Positions 51,373-59,057 of a DNA stretch of 64,000 nucleotides are shown here, piece after piece. This DNA is from Termitidicoccus mucosus (GTDB taxonomy: Bacteria; Verrucomicrobiota; Verrucomicrobiia; Opitutales; Opitutaceae), in contig NZ_CP109796.1 of NCBI RefSeq assembly GCF_038725785.1, positions 744,001 through 808,000 on the forward strand, given 5' to 3'. Every line of letters begins with the position of its first letter. Positions within the stretch are counted from its first letter, which is position 1. Both the position numbers and the translations under genes were made by a program. Below the pieces are notes generated by a model. That model did not search any database. It was not told the DNA's origin and saw nothing but the letters and a program-made list of their open reading frames with translations.

Positions 51373-52956
51373 TCAGGCCGAGTAGGTCGCCTCGAAGATG
51401 TTGCCGCTGGCGGCGGCGTTTTTCTTCACCGCGCCGTTGGCCGCAAGGTGTTCGAGTATCTTGAAGGCGAGTTCGGGCGAGCCGCCGGCCTGCGCGGCGA
51501 GGGATTCGGCCGTGAAAGGTTTGCCGGGCGCGGCGGCAAGCGCGGCGGTGAGTTTTTGTTTCAGCGCGATCACGCCGCCCGCGGCTTTCTTGCCCGCCTC
51601 GACGCCGGGCTGGTGATAGGCGTTGATGCCGACCAGCGAGGCGTAGAGTCCGGTGGCGCGCTCGTAGAGCGCGATGAGCATGCCGAGCGTGCGCGGCGAG
51701 ACATCGGGCACGGTGAGGGTGATGGACGGGCGGTCCTTCTCGCTGAGCGCGTCGCGCGTGCCGAGGTAGAAGCCTTGCAGGTAGTCGCCGGCGGTGATGC
51801 CGGGCTCGACTTCGAGGGAGGCCGCGGCGGAGCGATCCTTGAGCACTTCGATGAAGGTGACGAAGAAGTTGTTCACGCCTTCGCGGAGTTGCTGCACGTA
51901 GGCGTGCTGGTCGGTCGAGCCCTTGTTGCCGTAAACGGCGATGCCTTGGTTGACGACGTGGCCCTGGAGGTCGAGTTCCTTGCCCAGCGACTCCATGACG
52001 AGTTGCTGGAGGTAGCGCGAGAAGAGGAGGAGGCGGTCTTTGTAAGGAAGAATGACCATGTCCTTTTCGCCGCGTCCGCGGGTCGCGTGGTGCCACATGA
52101 GGGCGAGGAGCGCGGCGGGGTTCCGCGCGGTGACGGGCTGGCGCGTCACCGCATCCATCGCGGCGGCGCCGTCGAGCATGGCCTGGATGTCGATGCCTTG
52201 GAGCGCGGCGGGAAGGAGGCCGACGGCGCAGAGTTCGGAAGTGCGCCCCCCCACCCAGTCCCACATGGGGAAGCGGGCCAGCCAGCGGTCGGCGACGGCG
52301 GTCTTGTCGAGCTTGGAGTCCGCGCCGGTGACGGCGACGAAGTGTTTCGTGTAATCGAGCCCGGCGGCGCGGAAGGCGGCGGCGGCCTCGATCTGGCCGT
52401 TGCGGGTCTCGACGGTGCCGCCGGACTTGGAGATGACGACGACGAGGGTTTCGACGAGTTTGCCGGCGAGCGCGGCGAGGACGTAGTCGATGCCGTCGGG
52501 GTCGGTGTTGTCGAAGAAGTGGATGGTCATTTTGTCCGCGCCGGGCCGGCCGAGCGCGTGGTTGACGAGTTGCGGGCCGAGCGCGGAGCCGCCGATGCCG
52601 ACGACGAGGAGCTGGGTGAATTTCGCGCCGCCGGGCGCGGCGATGGCGCCGGAGTGGACCTTGGCGGCGAAGTCCTTGATGGAGGCGAGCGTGGTCACGA
52701 TGGCGTCGCGGAGTTCGGGGGTGGGCGCGAGGGTGGCGTTGCGCAGCCAATAGTGGCCGACCATGCGCTTTTCGTCGGGGTTCGCGATGGCGCCTTTTTC
52801 GAGCGCGGCCATGTCGGCGAAGGCGCGTTGCGCGGCGGGCTCCATTTTCGCGAGAAAATCATCCGGGAAGGGCATGCGGCTGATGTCGAGCGAGAGGCCG
52901 AGGGTGGCGTTGTGGAGGAAGTATTTTTTGAAGCGTTGCCAGGTATTGTTGCTCAT
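51373..52956 (-). CDS. pgi: glucose-6-phosphate isomerase
   Basis: A 527-residue glycolytic isomerase. [19 protein letters not shown] is the sugar-phosphate loop, [15 protein letters not shown] the phosphate-binding SIS segment, and [20 protein letters not shown] holds the conserved His and Gln. The C-terminal stretch is complete. It starts at [14 protein letters not shown]. Its neighbours are unrelated in function. Note that the first residues differ from the classical Pgi N-terminus, as in other bacteria with this 520-530-residue type. Confidence 0.94.
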   Translation of the reverse strand: MSNNTWQRFKKYFLHNATLGLSLDISRMPFPDDFLAKMEPAAQRAFADMAALEKGAIANPDEKRMVGHYWLRNATLAPTPELRDAIVTTLASIKDFAAKVHSGAIAAPGGAKFTQLLVVGIGGSALGPQLVNHALGRPGADKMTIHFFDNTDPDGIDYVLAALAGKLVETLVVVISKSGGTVETRNGQIEAAAAFRAAGLDYTKHFVAVTGADSKLDKTAVADRWLARFPMWDWVGGRTSELCAVGLLPAALQGIDIQAMLDGAAAMDAVTRQPVTARNPAALLALMWHHATRGRGEKDMVILPYKDRLLLFSRYLQQLVMESLGKELDLQGHVVNQGIAVYGNKGSTDQHAYVQQLREGVNNFFVTFIEVLKDRSAAASLEVEPGITAGDYLQGFYLGTRDALSEKDRPSITLTVPDVSPRTLGMLIALYERATGLYASLVGINAYHQPGVEAGKKAAGGVIALKQKLTAALAAAPGKPFTAESLAAQAGGSPELAFKILEHLAANGAVKKNAAASGNIFEATYSA

Positions 52957-53093
52957 GGTGGAAAGCGCTCGGGAGCGCGAGCCGGGTGTTTTGGCGGAAA
53001 TGCGCGCCGGGGGCGAGGCGGATTTGGCGCGCGGCGGAGATTTTCCTCGTCAGGCAGACGCGAGCCGGGCGTTATGGGAAAACGTTTTTCAAA

Positions 53094-54089
53094 ATGGCCA
53101 TGTCGCGGACAATCTGGTTGTTGCTGCTGTTGCTGTGGTCGGGCGCATTGCGCGGCCAGGAGGACCGCGCGACGGCGCGGGAGACCGCGGGTGCGGGCGG
53201 CGCGACAGGCGCGGCGGCGGAGGAGGGGCGTCCGGCGAGGACATGGCTGGAAGCGCAGATCGCGCTGACACGGCGCGGGTTCTCGTGCGGGTCGATCGAC
53301 GGGAAGGCCGGTCCGCAGACGCGGGCGGCGTTGCGGGTGTTTCAGGCGCACGAGGGGTTGCGTGCAAACGGCGTGCTGGACAACGCGACGGCGGAGGCGC
53401 TGGCGTTGCGCGGGCCGGATTTTGCGCAGCGCGAGGTGACGGCGGCGGACTTGGCGCGGTTGCAACCGCTGGCATCGACTTGGCTCGGCAAGTCGCGGCA
53501 GCGCGCGCTGGCCCACGAAAGCATCCTGGAAATGTTTGCCGAGGAGTCGCACGCGCATCCGGCGTTGGTGCGAGAGTTGAATCCCGGCATTGATTGGGCG
53601 CGCGTCGGCGAGGGCGCGTGGGTGACATTGCCGGACGTGACGCGCGAGGCGCCGCCGCCGGACGCGCGGGCGGCGCGGGTGCTGGTTTTTATCGGGGAGC
53701 GGATGTTGCAGGCGCTGGACGAGGACGGGCGCGTCCTCGCGCATTTTCCGGTGAGCATCGCCCGTTATGTGGAGAAGCGTCCGCTGGGATCGCTAAAGGT
53801 GACGGTGGTGATCCCGGACCCCGATTATACTTTCGCCCCGGACAACTTTCCCGAGTCGGCGGAGGCAAGGGAACTGGGGCAAAAACTGATTCTCGCGCCG
53901 GGGCCGAACAATCCCGTGGGGGTGGCATGGATCGGGCTCGATCGTCCGGGCTATGGCATCCACGGCGCGCCCGAGCCGGAAAAAGTGGGGCGCACGGAGT
54001 CGCATGGCTGTTTCCGGCTGGCGAACCCCGACGCCCGGCTGTTGCTCGAACTGGCCTGGGTGGGAATGCCGGTGGAGGTGCTGGAGTAG
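53094..54089 (+). CDS. exported L,D-transpeptidase (YkuD) with peptidoglycan-binding domain
   Basis: A 331-residue protein. Signal peptide at 1-21 (IWLLLLLLWSGALRG). A peptidoglycan-binding PG_binding_1 domain at about 52-104 (LEAQIALTRRGFSCGSIDGK), then a helical stretch with a LysM-like end, and the YkuD catalytic domain at about 193-331. H290 in GYGIHGAPEP and the SHGC motif (C306) in TESHGCFRLAN are the active site. It crosslinks peptidoglycan 3-3 or attaches lipoproteins in the periplasm. A second ATG two codons downstream (53100) is possible. Confidence 0.95.
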   Translation: MAMSRTIWLLLLLLWSGALRGQEDRATARETAGAGGATGAAAEEGRPARTWLEAQIALTRRGFSCGSIDGKAGPQTRAALRVFQAHEGLRANGVLDNATAEALALRGPDFAQREVTAADLARLQPLASTWLGKSRQRALAHESILEMFAEESHAHPALVRELNPGIDWARVGEGAWVTLPDVTREAPPPDARAARVLVFIGERMLQALDEDGRVLAHFPVSIARYVEKRPLGSLKVTVVIPDPDYTFAPDNFPESAEARELGQKLILAPGPNNPVGVAWIGLDRPGYGIHGAPEPEKVGRTESHGCFRLANPDARLLLELAWVGMPVEVLE

Positions 54090-54121
54090 AGCGCGCAAAA
54101 CCTCGCGGGCGGCGGCCGGCA

Positions 54122-54904
54122 TCACGCAGCCTCGCGGCACCAGCGCCAGAAGGCGACGCCGGACAGCAGCACGACCACGGCCATGTCGCCGAGTTTCATG
54201 ATGCCGGCGGCCAGGAGCTGGTCCTCCTTTGGCGAAAGCAGGGCGAACAGGCGGGGCGCGTATTCGTATGTCGGATACAGGACATCCCCGGAGAACGCGA
54301 TGAAGGCAAACACCGGCGTCATCGCGATGGTCACAGCCACGAGGTAGAGGATCCGCAGCCCGGGACGCAGCGGCGGAAACTCCGGCGAGGGCGAGAGCAC
54401 CGGGCGCCAGTAAAACAGCGCGGCGCCGAAAAACATCACGTGCTCAATGATGTGGACGGTTTTGTTTTGCAGCGCGGCCTCATAAAAAAACGGCGCATGC
54501 CAGAGCGAGAGCGTGAGCACAAACACGATGCCGCAAACCACCGGGTGCAGGATCACGCGCAGCAGCGGGCGCAGCGCCGGACGCGCCGTGACGGGTTGCG
54601 CGAGCCAGGGCGGAATGCCGGCAAGGAAGAGCGGTGCCGCCACGTAGATCAGGAGCTGGTGCTGCACCATGTGCGCGCTGAGCAGGAAGCGTTCGCCGAC
54701 CTGGTCGAGCGGCGAGCCCACGGCGAGATAGAAGACAAGCAATGCGGAGTAGAACCAAAGCGCGTTTTTCTTGGGATACGACGGCGTGTCGGCGGGAGCG
54801 ATGCGCGGACGCAACGGACCGGTGAGGACGGCGTAAAGCCAGCCGAGCAAAATCAGTCCGCCGACGAGATGGGGTTCGTTGTGCCAGTGCCGCCAGTCGA
54901 TCAT
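54122..54904 (-). CDS. CtaG-family cytochrome c oxidase assembly protein
   Basis: A 260-residue membrane protein with about seven transmembrane helices, starting MIDWRHWHNEPHLVGGLILL. The caa3-type CtaG signature includes SAHMVQHQLLIYVAAPLFLA and SLWHAPFFYEAALQNKTVHI with IEHVMFFGAALFYW; the histidines could bind copper. In Bacillus the family supports assembly of caa3 cytochrome oxidase. No oxidase gene is in the window. Start at 54904 was chosen since the upstream open frame does not match the family. Confidence 0.92.
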   Translation of the reverse strand: MIDWRHWHNEPHLVGGLILLGWLYAVLTGPLRPRIAPADTPSYPKKNALWFYSALLVFYLAVGSPLDQVGERFLLSAHMVQHQLLIYVAAPLFLAGIPPWLAQPVTARPALRPLLRVILHPVVCGIVFVLTLSLWHAPFFYEAALQNKTVHIIEHVMFFGAALFYWRPVLSPSPEFPPLRPGLRILYLVAVTIAMTPVFAFIAFSGDVLYPTYEYAPRLFALLSPKEDQLLAAGIMKLGDMAVVVLLSGVAFWRWCREAA

Positions 54905-55156
54905 CGCCAGAAAGCATGTCCGGCAAAGGCTGACGAACAAGGCGCAACAAATTCGCTGGCAGGCAAAAAAACATAAAACAAAAGTCCGGATGCCTTTTCC
55001 TGATGGGGGCACAGGCAAAAAACGTCGTGCCATACGGATGCGCCTGGAGCGGACAGGAATGAGAGTGTCATTATTTCAATTATTACTAAATTACCCAACA
55101 AACAGATTTAATCTTGCCGTTTTTATCCCCTTAGGTTGTCTATCATTTTGTTTTAC

Positions 55157-56938
55157 ATGAGTACCGATCCTGTTGCGGCCCCGGCCGCACCCAAACCTCT
55201 CAGCGCCAACGAGGGCATCAAAGCCCGCTCGAATTTCCTGCGCGGCACCATCGCGCAGGAGGTTGCCGACACGTCAACCGGCGCCATCGGCGAGGAAAAC
55301 TCGCAGCTCACCAAGTTTCACGGCCTCTACATCCAGGACGACCGCGACCAGCGGCGCGAACGCGCGAAGTTGAAGCAGGAGAAGGCCTACGGTTTCATGC
55401 TGCGCGTGCGGCTTCCCGGCGGACGCTGCACGCCCGAGCAATACCTGAAAATCGACCGGCTCGGCGAGGAACTGGCCAGCCCGAGCCTGCGCCTGACCAC
55501 GCGGCAGACGTTTCAGTTTCACGGCGTGGCGAAGGGCGACTTGAAGAAGCTCGTGCAGGGTTTGCACCAAGTCTGGCTCGATTCCATCGCGGCTTGCGGC
55601 GACGTGAACCGCAACGTCATGGCGCCGCCCAATCCCGAGCGTTCCGCCGTCCACCAGCGCGTGTATGAGCTCGCGAAGGGTTTTAGCGAATTTGCGCTGC
55701 CCAAGAGCCGCGCCTACCACGAAATCTGGCTCGACGAGGAACTCGTCGCGGGCGGCGAGCCGAAGCCCGAGTCTCCCGCCGCTCCTGCCCCCGAGGTCGA
55801 GCCGATGTATGGCCCGACCTACCTGCCGCGCAAATTCAAGGTCGGCTTCGCCGTGCCGCCCTCGAACGACGTCGATGTCTTTTCCCAGGATCTGGGCTTC
55901 ATCGCGGTGGTTGAAAACGGCGAACTGGCCGGCTTCAATGTCACCGCCGGCGGCGGCATGGGCATGAGCCACGGCAATGCCGAGACCTACCCGCGCCTTG
56001 GCGATCTCATCGGCTTCGTCACGCCCGACAAGGTCAACGCGCTCGGCTTCGCTGCCATCACCACGCAGCGCGATTACGGCGACCGCACGAATCGCAAGCA
56101 CGCGCGCCTGAAATACACCATCGCCGACCGCGGCATCGCCTGGTTCAAGGCCGAGGTCGAGCGCCGTGCGGGTTTCGCGTTCGAGCCCGCGCGTCCCTTC
56201 CGGTTCACCACCATCTCCGACGAATACGGCTGGCACCGCGCCGCCGACGGCACGTGGTTCCATCTGCTGTTTATCCTTTCCGGCCGCATCAAGGACACGC
56301 CCGGCTGGCCCATGCGCGCGGCGCTGCGGGAAATCGCGCAAATCCACACCGGCGACTTCCGCCTCACGCCGTCGCAGAACCTCAGCATCTCCGGCATCAC
56401 CGACGAGCAGCGCCCGCGCATCGAGGCCATCCTGCAAAAGCACGGCCTCAATGAAACGCACCAAGTCAGCGGCCTGCGCCTCAACGCGCTGTCCTGCGTC
56501 GCGCTTCCGACCTGCGGCCTCGCGCTGGCCGAAAGCGAACGCGCCCTGCCCGGCCTGCTCGACAAGCTCGAAATCGTGCTCGATGCCGCCGGCCTGCGCC
56601 GCGATGCCATCAGCATCCGCATGACCGGCTGCCCGAACGGCTGCGCCCGCCCCTACATCGGCGAAATCGCCTTCGTCGGCCGCGCGCCGAACAAATACGC
56701 GCTGTTCCTTGGCGCGAAACTCGACGGCTCGCGCCTCAACACGCTTTACGCCCCGTCGGTTTCGCTGGAGGAAGGCGTGGAGATTCTCACGCCCATCCTG
56801 CACCGCTACGCCCGCGAGCGGGGCGAGGGAGAGGAGTTTGGCGATTTTTGCCAGCGCACCGTGCTTGCCGAAAAAAAGGCTGAAACGGAAAACACGGCCA
56901 ACGGCGAAACCCCATCCGCGACCACCGCGACCGTGTGA
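55157..56938 (+). CDS. cysI: sulfite reductase hemoprotein beta-subunit (CysI-like)
   Basis: A 593-residue siroheme/[4Fe-4S] enzyme reducing sulfite to sulfide. The four cluster cysteines are visible: C447 and C453 in LSCVALPTCGLALAESER, and C492 and C496 in MTGCPNGCARPYIG, spaced as in CysI. SLRLTTRQTFQFHGV, CGDVNRNVMAPPNP and GGGMGMSHGNAETYPRLGDL are family blocks. The residue ordering favours sulfite over nitrite reductase, although the flavoprotein partner CysJ is not encoded nearby. The AT-rich spacer upstream (55030-55150) should hold its promoter. No Shine-Dalgarno sequence. Confidence 0.92.
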   Translation: MSTDPVAAPAAPKPLSANEGIKARSNFLRGTIAQEVADTSTGAIGEENSQLTKFHGLYIQDDRDQRRERAKLKQEKAYGFMLRVRLPGGRCTPEQYLKIDRLGEELASPSLRLTTRQTFQFHGVAKGDLKKLVQGLHQVWLDSIAACGDVNRNVMAPPNPERSAVHQRVYELAKGFSEFALPKSRAYHEIWLDEELVAGGEPKPESPAAPAPEVEPMYGPTYLPRKFKVGFAVPPSNDVDVFSQDLGFIAVVENGELAGFNVTAGGGMGMSHGNAETYPRLGDLIGFVTPDKVNALGFAAITTQRDYGDRTNRKHARLKYTIADRGIAWFKAEVERRAGFAFEPARPFRFTTISDEYGWHRAADGTWFHLLFILSGRIKDTPGWPMRAALREIAQIHTGDFRLTPSQNLSISGITDEQRPRIEAILQKHGLNETHQVSGLRLNALSCVALPTCGLALAESERALPGLLDKLEIVLDAAGLRRDAISIRMTGCPNGCARPYIGEIAFVGRAPNKYALFLGAKLDGSRLNTLYAPSVSLEEGVEILTPILHRYARERGEGEEFGDFCQRTVLAEKKAETENTANGETPSATTATV

Positions 56939-56948
56939 TTCATCGTTA

Positions 56949-57032
56949 TCTTTCCTCTTTATTCTTTCTCTTTCCTCTTTCTCCCTGACCGCCTCCAGAC
57001 GGAAGAGAAAGAGGAAAGAGAAAGAGGAAAGA
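56949..57032 (+). repeat. family A hairpin A6
   Basis: Left arm 56949-56983 (TCTTTCCTCTTTATTCTTTC...) and right arm 57005-57032; the right arm lacks a 7-nt unit (ATTCTTT complement), so pairing leaves a bulge. Between co-directional cysI and purH, 11 nt after the cysI stop. It shows that whole sub-units of the arm are gained or lost. Confidence 0.88.
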
Positions 57033-57127
57033 GGGGATATTCACTATTGGCCCCCCTGTCCCCCACCCCACCCCGTCGCACGATTGACTTGCCACCTGTT
57101 TCCGCCCGGCTCCAAGATGGCCGGCTT

Positions 57128-58702
57128 ATGGAAAAGCTCGCCCTCCTCTCCGTGAGTGACAAATCCGGCCTCGTCGAGTTTGCGACGGCCCTCGTGCAAC
57201 GCCACGGCTTCCGCCTCCTTTCCACCGGCGGCACCGCCAAACTTCTGGCCGAAAAAGGCCTGCCTGTCACCGAGGTCAGCCAGCACACCGGCTTCCCCGA
57301 AATCATGGAAGGCCGCGTGAAAACCCTTCACCCCAAAATCCACGGCGGCCTCCTCTGCCGCCGCGACAAGCCCGGCCACCTTGCCCAGGCGCAGGCCAAC
57401 GGCATCGCCATGATCGACCTTGTGGTGGTCAATCTTTACCCCTTCGAGCAAACCGTCGCGAAGCCCGGCGTCGCCTTCGAGGAAGCCATCGAAAACATCG
57501 ACATCGGCGGTCCCTCCATGCTGCGCAGCGCGGCCAAGAATCACGAAAGCGTCACCGTGGTCTGCGATCCCGCCGACTACGACTCCGTGCTCGCCGCCCT
57601 CGACCAATCCGCCGCCGCCCCCGCGGCGCTCGCCGCGCTCCGCCGCAAGCTCGCGCTCAAGGTCTTCCAGCGCACCGCCGGCTACGACGCCGCCATCGCC
57701 GCCTATCTGGAAAAGCAGAGCGCCGCCGCCACTGGCGACACCCCCGACCTCGACGCCATCGCCGGCCTCCCCGCCACCCTCACGCTCACCTGCAAAAAGG
57801 CCCAGTCCCTTCGCTACGGCGAAAACCCGCACCAGCACGCCGCGCTCTACGGCACCTTCCACGACCATTTCCAGCAGCTCCAAGGCAAGGAACTTTCCTA
57901 TAACAATATCCTCGACATCACCTCGGCCACCTACCTCATCGGCGAGTTCGAGCGCCCCACCGTGGCCATCCTCAAGCACACCAACCCCTGCGGCGTCGCC
58001 AGCGCCGCGACGCTGGTCGATGCCTGGGAAAACGCGCTCGCCACCGACCGCCAGGCTCCCTTCGGCGGCATCATTGTGGTCAACCGCACGCTCGACGCCG
58101 GCCTCGCGGAGCGCATCAAGGAAATCTTCACCGAGGTCATCATCGCCCCGCGCTTCAGCGACGACGCGCTCGCGATCTTTGCCAAAAAGAAAAACCTCCG
58201 CCTCATGATCGCCAAGGCGGGCCCCGGCGCCGACTCGCTCCTCGACGTTCGTTCCGTTGTCGGCGGCTTCCTCGTCCAGGACCGCAACACGCTTCTCGGC
58301 AAACAGGCCGACTTCAAGGTCGTGACCAAGCGCCAGCCCAACGCGGAGGAATGGGCCTCGATGCTGTTCGGCTGGCGTGTCTGCAAGCACGTCAAGTCAA
58401 ACGCCATCGTTTACTGCCGCGGCGAGCAGACGCTCGGCATCGGCGCGGGCCAGATGGCGCGCGTGGACAGCTCGCGCATCGCGGTCTGGAAGGCGGGCGA
58501 GGCCAAGCTTGACCTGCGCGGCTCGGTGGTGGTGAGCGAGGCGCTGTTCCCCTTTGCCGACGGCCTCATCGCGGCCGCCGACGCCGGCGCGACCTCGGCC
58601 ATCCAACCCGGCGGCTCCGTGCGCGACGCCGAAGTCATCGCCGCCGCCGACGAGCGCGGCATGGCCATGGTCTTCACCGGCATCCGGCATTTCAAACACT
58701 GA
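57128..58702 (+). CDS. purH: bifunctional AICAR formyltransferase/IMP cyclohydrolase
   Basis: A 524-residue enzyme for the last two steps of IMP synthesis. The N-terminal MGS-like cyclohydrolase domain (1-195) shows [48 protein letters not shown] and [20 protein letters not shown]. The formyltransferase domain has [18 protein letters not shown] and [13 protein letters not shown], followed by a C-terminal [15 protein letters not shown] and [13 protein letters not shown]. Start MEKLALLSV at 57128 is the conserved one; the frame stays open further upstream only by chance (no ATG). Confidence 0.96.
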   Translation: MEKLALLSVSDKSGLVEFATALVQRHGFRLLSTGGTAKLLAEKGLPVTEVSQHTGFPEIMEGRVKTLHPKIHGGLLCRRDKPGHLAQAQANGIAMIDLVVVNLYPFEQTVAKPGVAFEEAIENIDIGGPSMLRSAAKNHESVTVVCDPADYDSVLAALDQSAAAPAALAALRRKLALKVFQRTAGYDAAIAAYLEKQSAAATGDTPDLDAIAGLPATLTLTCKKAQSLRYGENPHQHAALYGTFHDHFQQLQGKELSYNNILDITSATYLIGEFERPTVAILKHTNPCGVASAATLVDAWENALATDRQAPFGGIIVVNRTLDAGLAERIKEIFTEVIIAPRFSDDALAIFAKKKNLRLMIAKAGPGADSLLDVRSVVGGFLVQDRNTLLGKQADFKVVTKRQPNAEEWASMLFGWRVCKHVKSNAIVYCRGEQTLGIGAGQMARVDSSRIAVWKAGEAKLDLRGSVVVSEALFPFADGLIAAADAGATSAIQPGGSVRDAEVIAAADERGMAMVFTGIRHFKH

Positions 58703-58751
58703 AGCCGCCCTGCCCGGGGCGACAGCATCCGCGCCGCTCCGGATGTATAAC

Positions 58752-58817
58752 ATGGAGGGACAACCTCCGTGTCATCCGCTTCGGCGCAGAGGGATGACAC
58801 GGAGGTCGTCCCTCCAT
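58752..58817 (+). repeat. family D hairpin D2
   Basis: Arms 58752-58777 and 58792-58817 (ATGGAGGGACAACCTCCGTG...) match at 25 of 26 positions around the 14-nt loop GCTTCGGCGCAGAG, almost identical to the loop of D1. It follows purH by 49 nt in the 355-bp convergent spacer (58703-59057). The rest of that spacer holds element B6, an AT-rich stretch (58820-58875) and no gene. Confidence 0.9.
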
Positions 58818-58879
58818 TTCAAGCATCGGCCGCAGTTTAATTTGATATCCGCGAATGTTATAGTGTTTTTATTAACAGT

Positions 58880-58947
58880 GGCGCGGCAGCGCCGGTAGGG
58901 CGAAGCCTCCGGCTGAGCCGCGGCTCGGCGGGACGCCTCGCCCTACC
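58880..58947 (+). repeat. family B palindrome B6 with adjacent mini-hairpin
   Basis: Core arms 58894-58920 and 58921-58947 abut with no loop. The left is the GGCGAAGCCTCC variant and the right complements the GGCGAGGCGTCC variant, the mirror image of copy B5. Just outside the left arm is the mini-hairpin GGCGC-GGCA-GCGCC (58880-58893). Convergent spacer between purH and the WD40 lipoprotein gene. Confidence 0.85.
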
Positions 58948-59057
58948 ATTTGGGCGAAGGCTGAGGGGAAATACTATATCGCCTCCTTGCGTTTTTCGGT
59001 GCCGCGCCCTGGCCTTTTTCGTGCATGTTTTATTATGCGAACGGGAAGCGGCGGCGG

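Noticed and set aside
54905-55156. A riboswitch or leader RNA upstream of cysI
   Set aside because: The region is AT-rich and probably a promoter, but I could not find the conserved core of a SAM, cobalamin or T-box element.
5486-58947. All long hairpins as ordinary rho-independent terminators
   Set aside because: Most lack a following T-run and several lie inside operons or in divergent spacers; only the stems at 43135 and 47678 have plausible terminator features.
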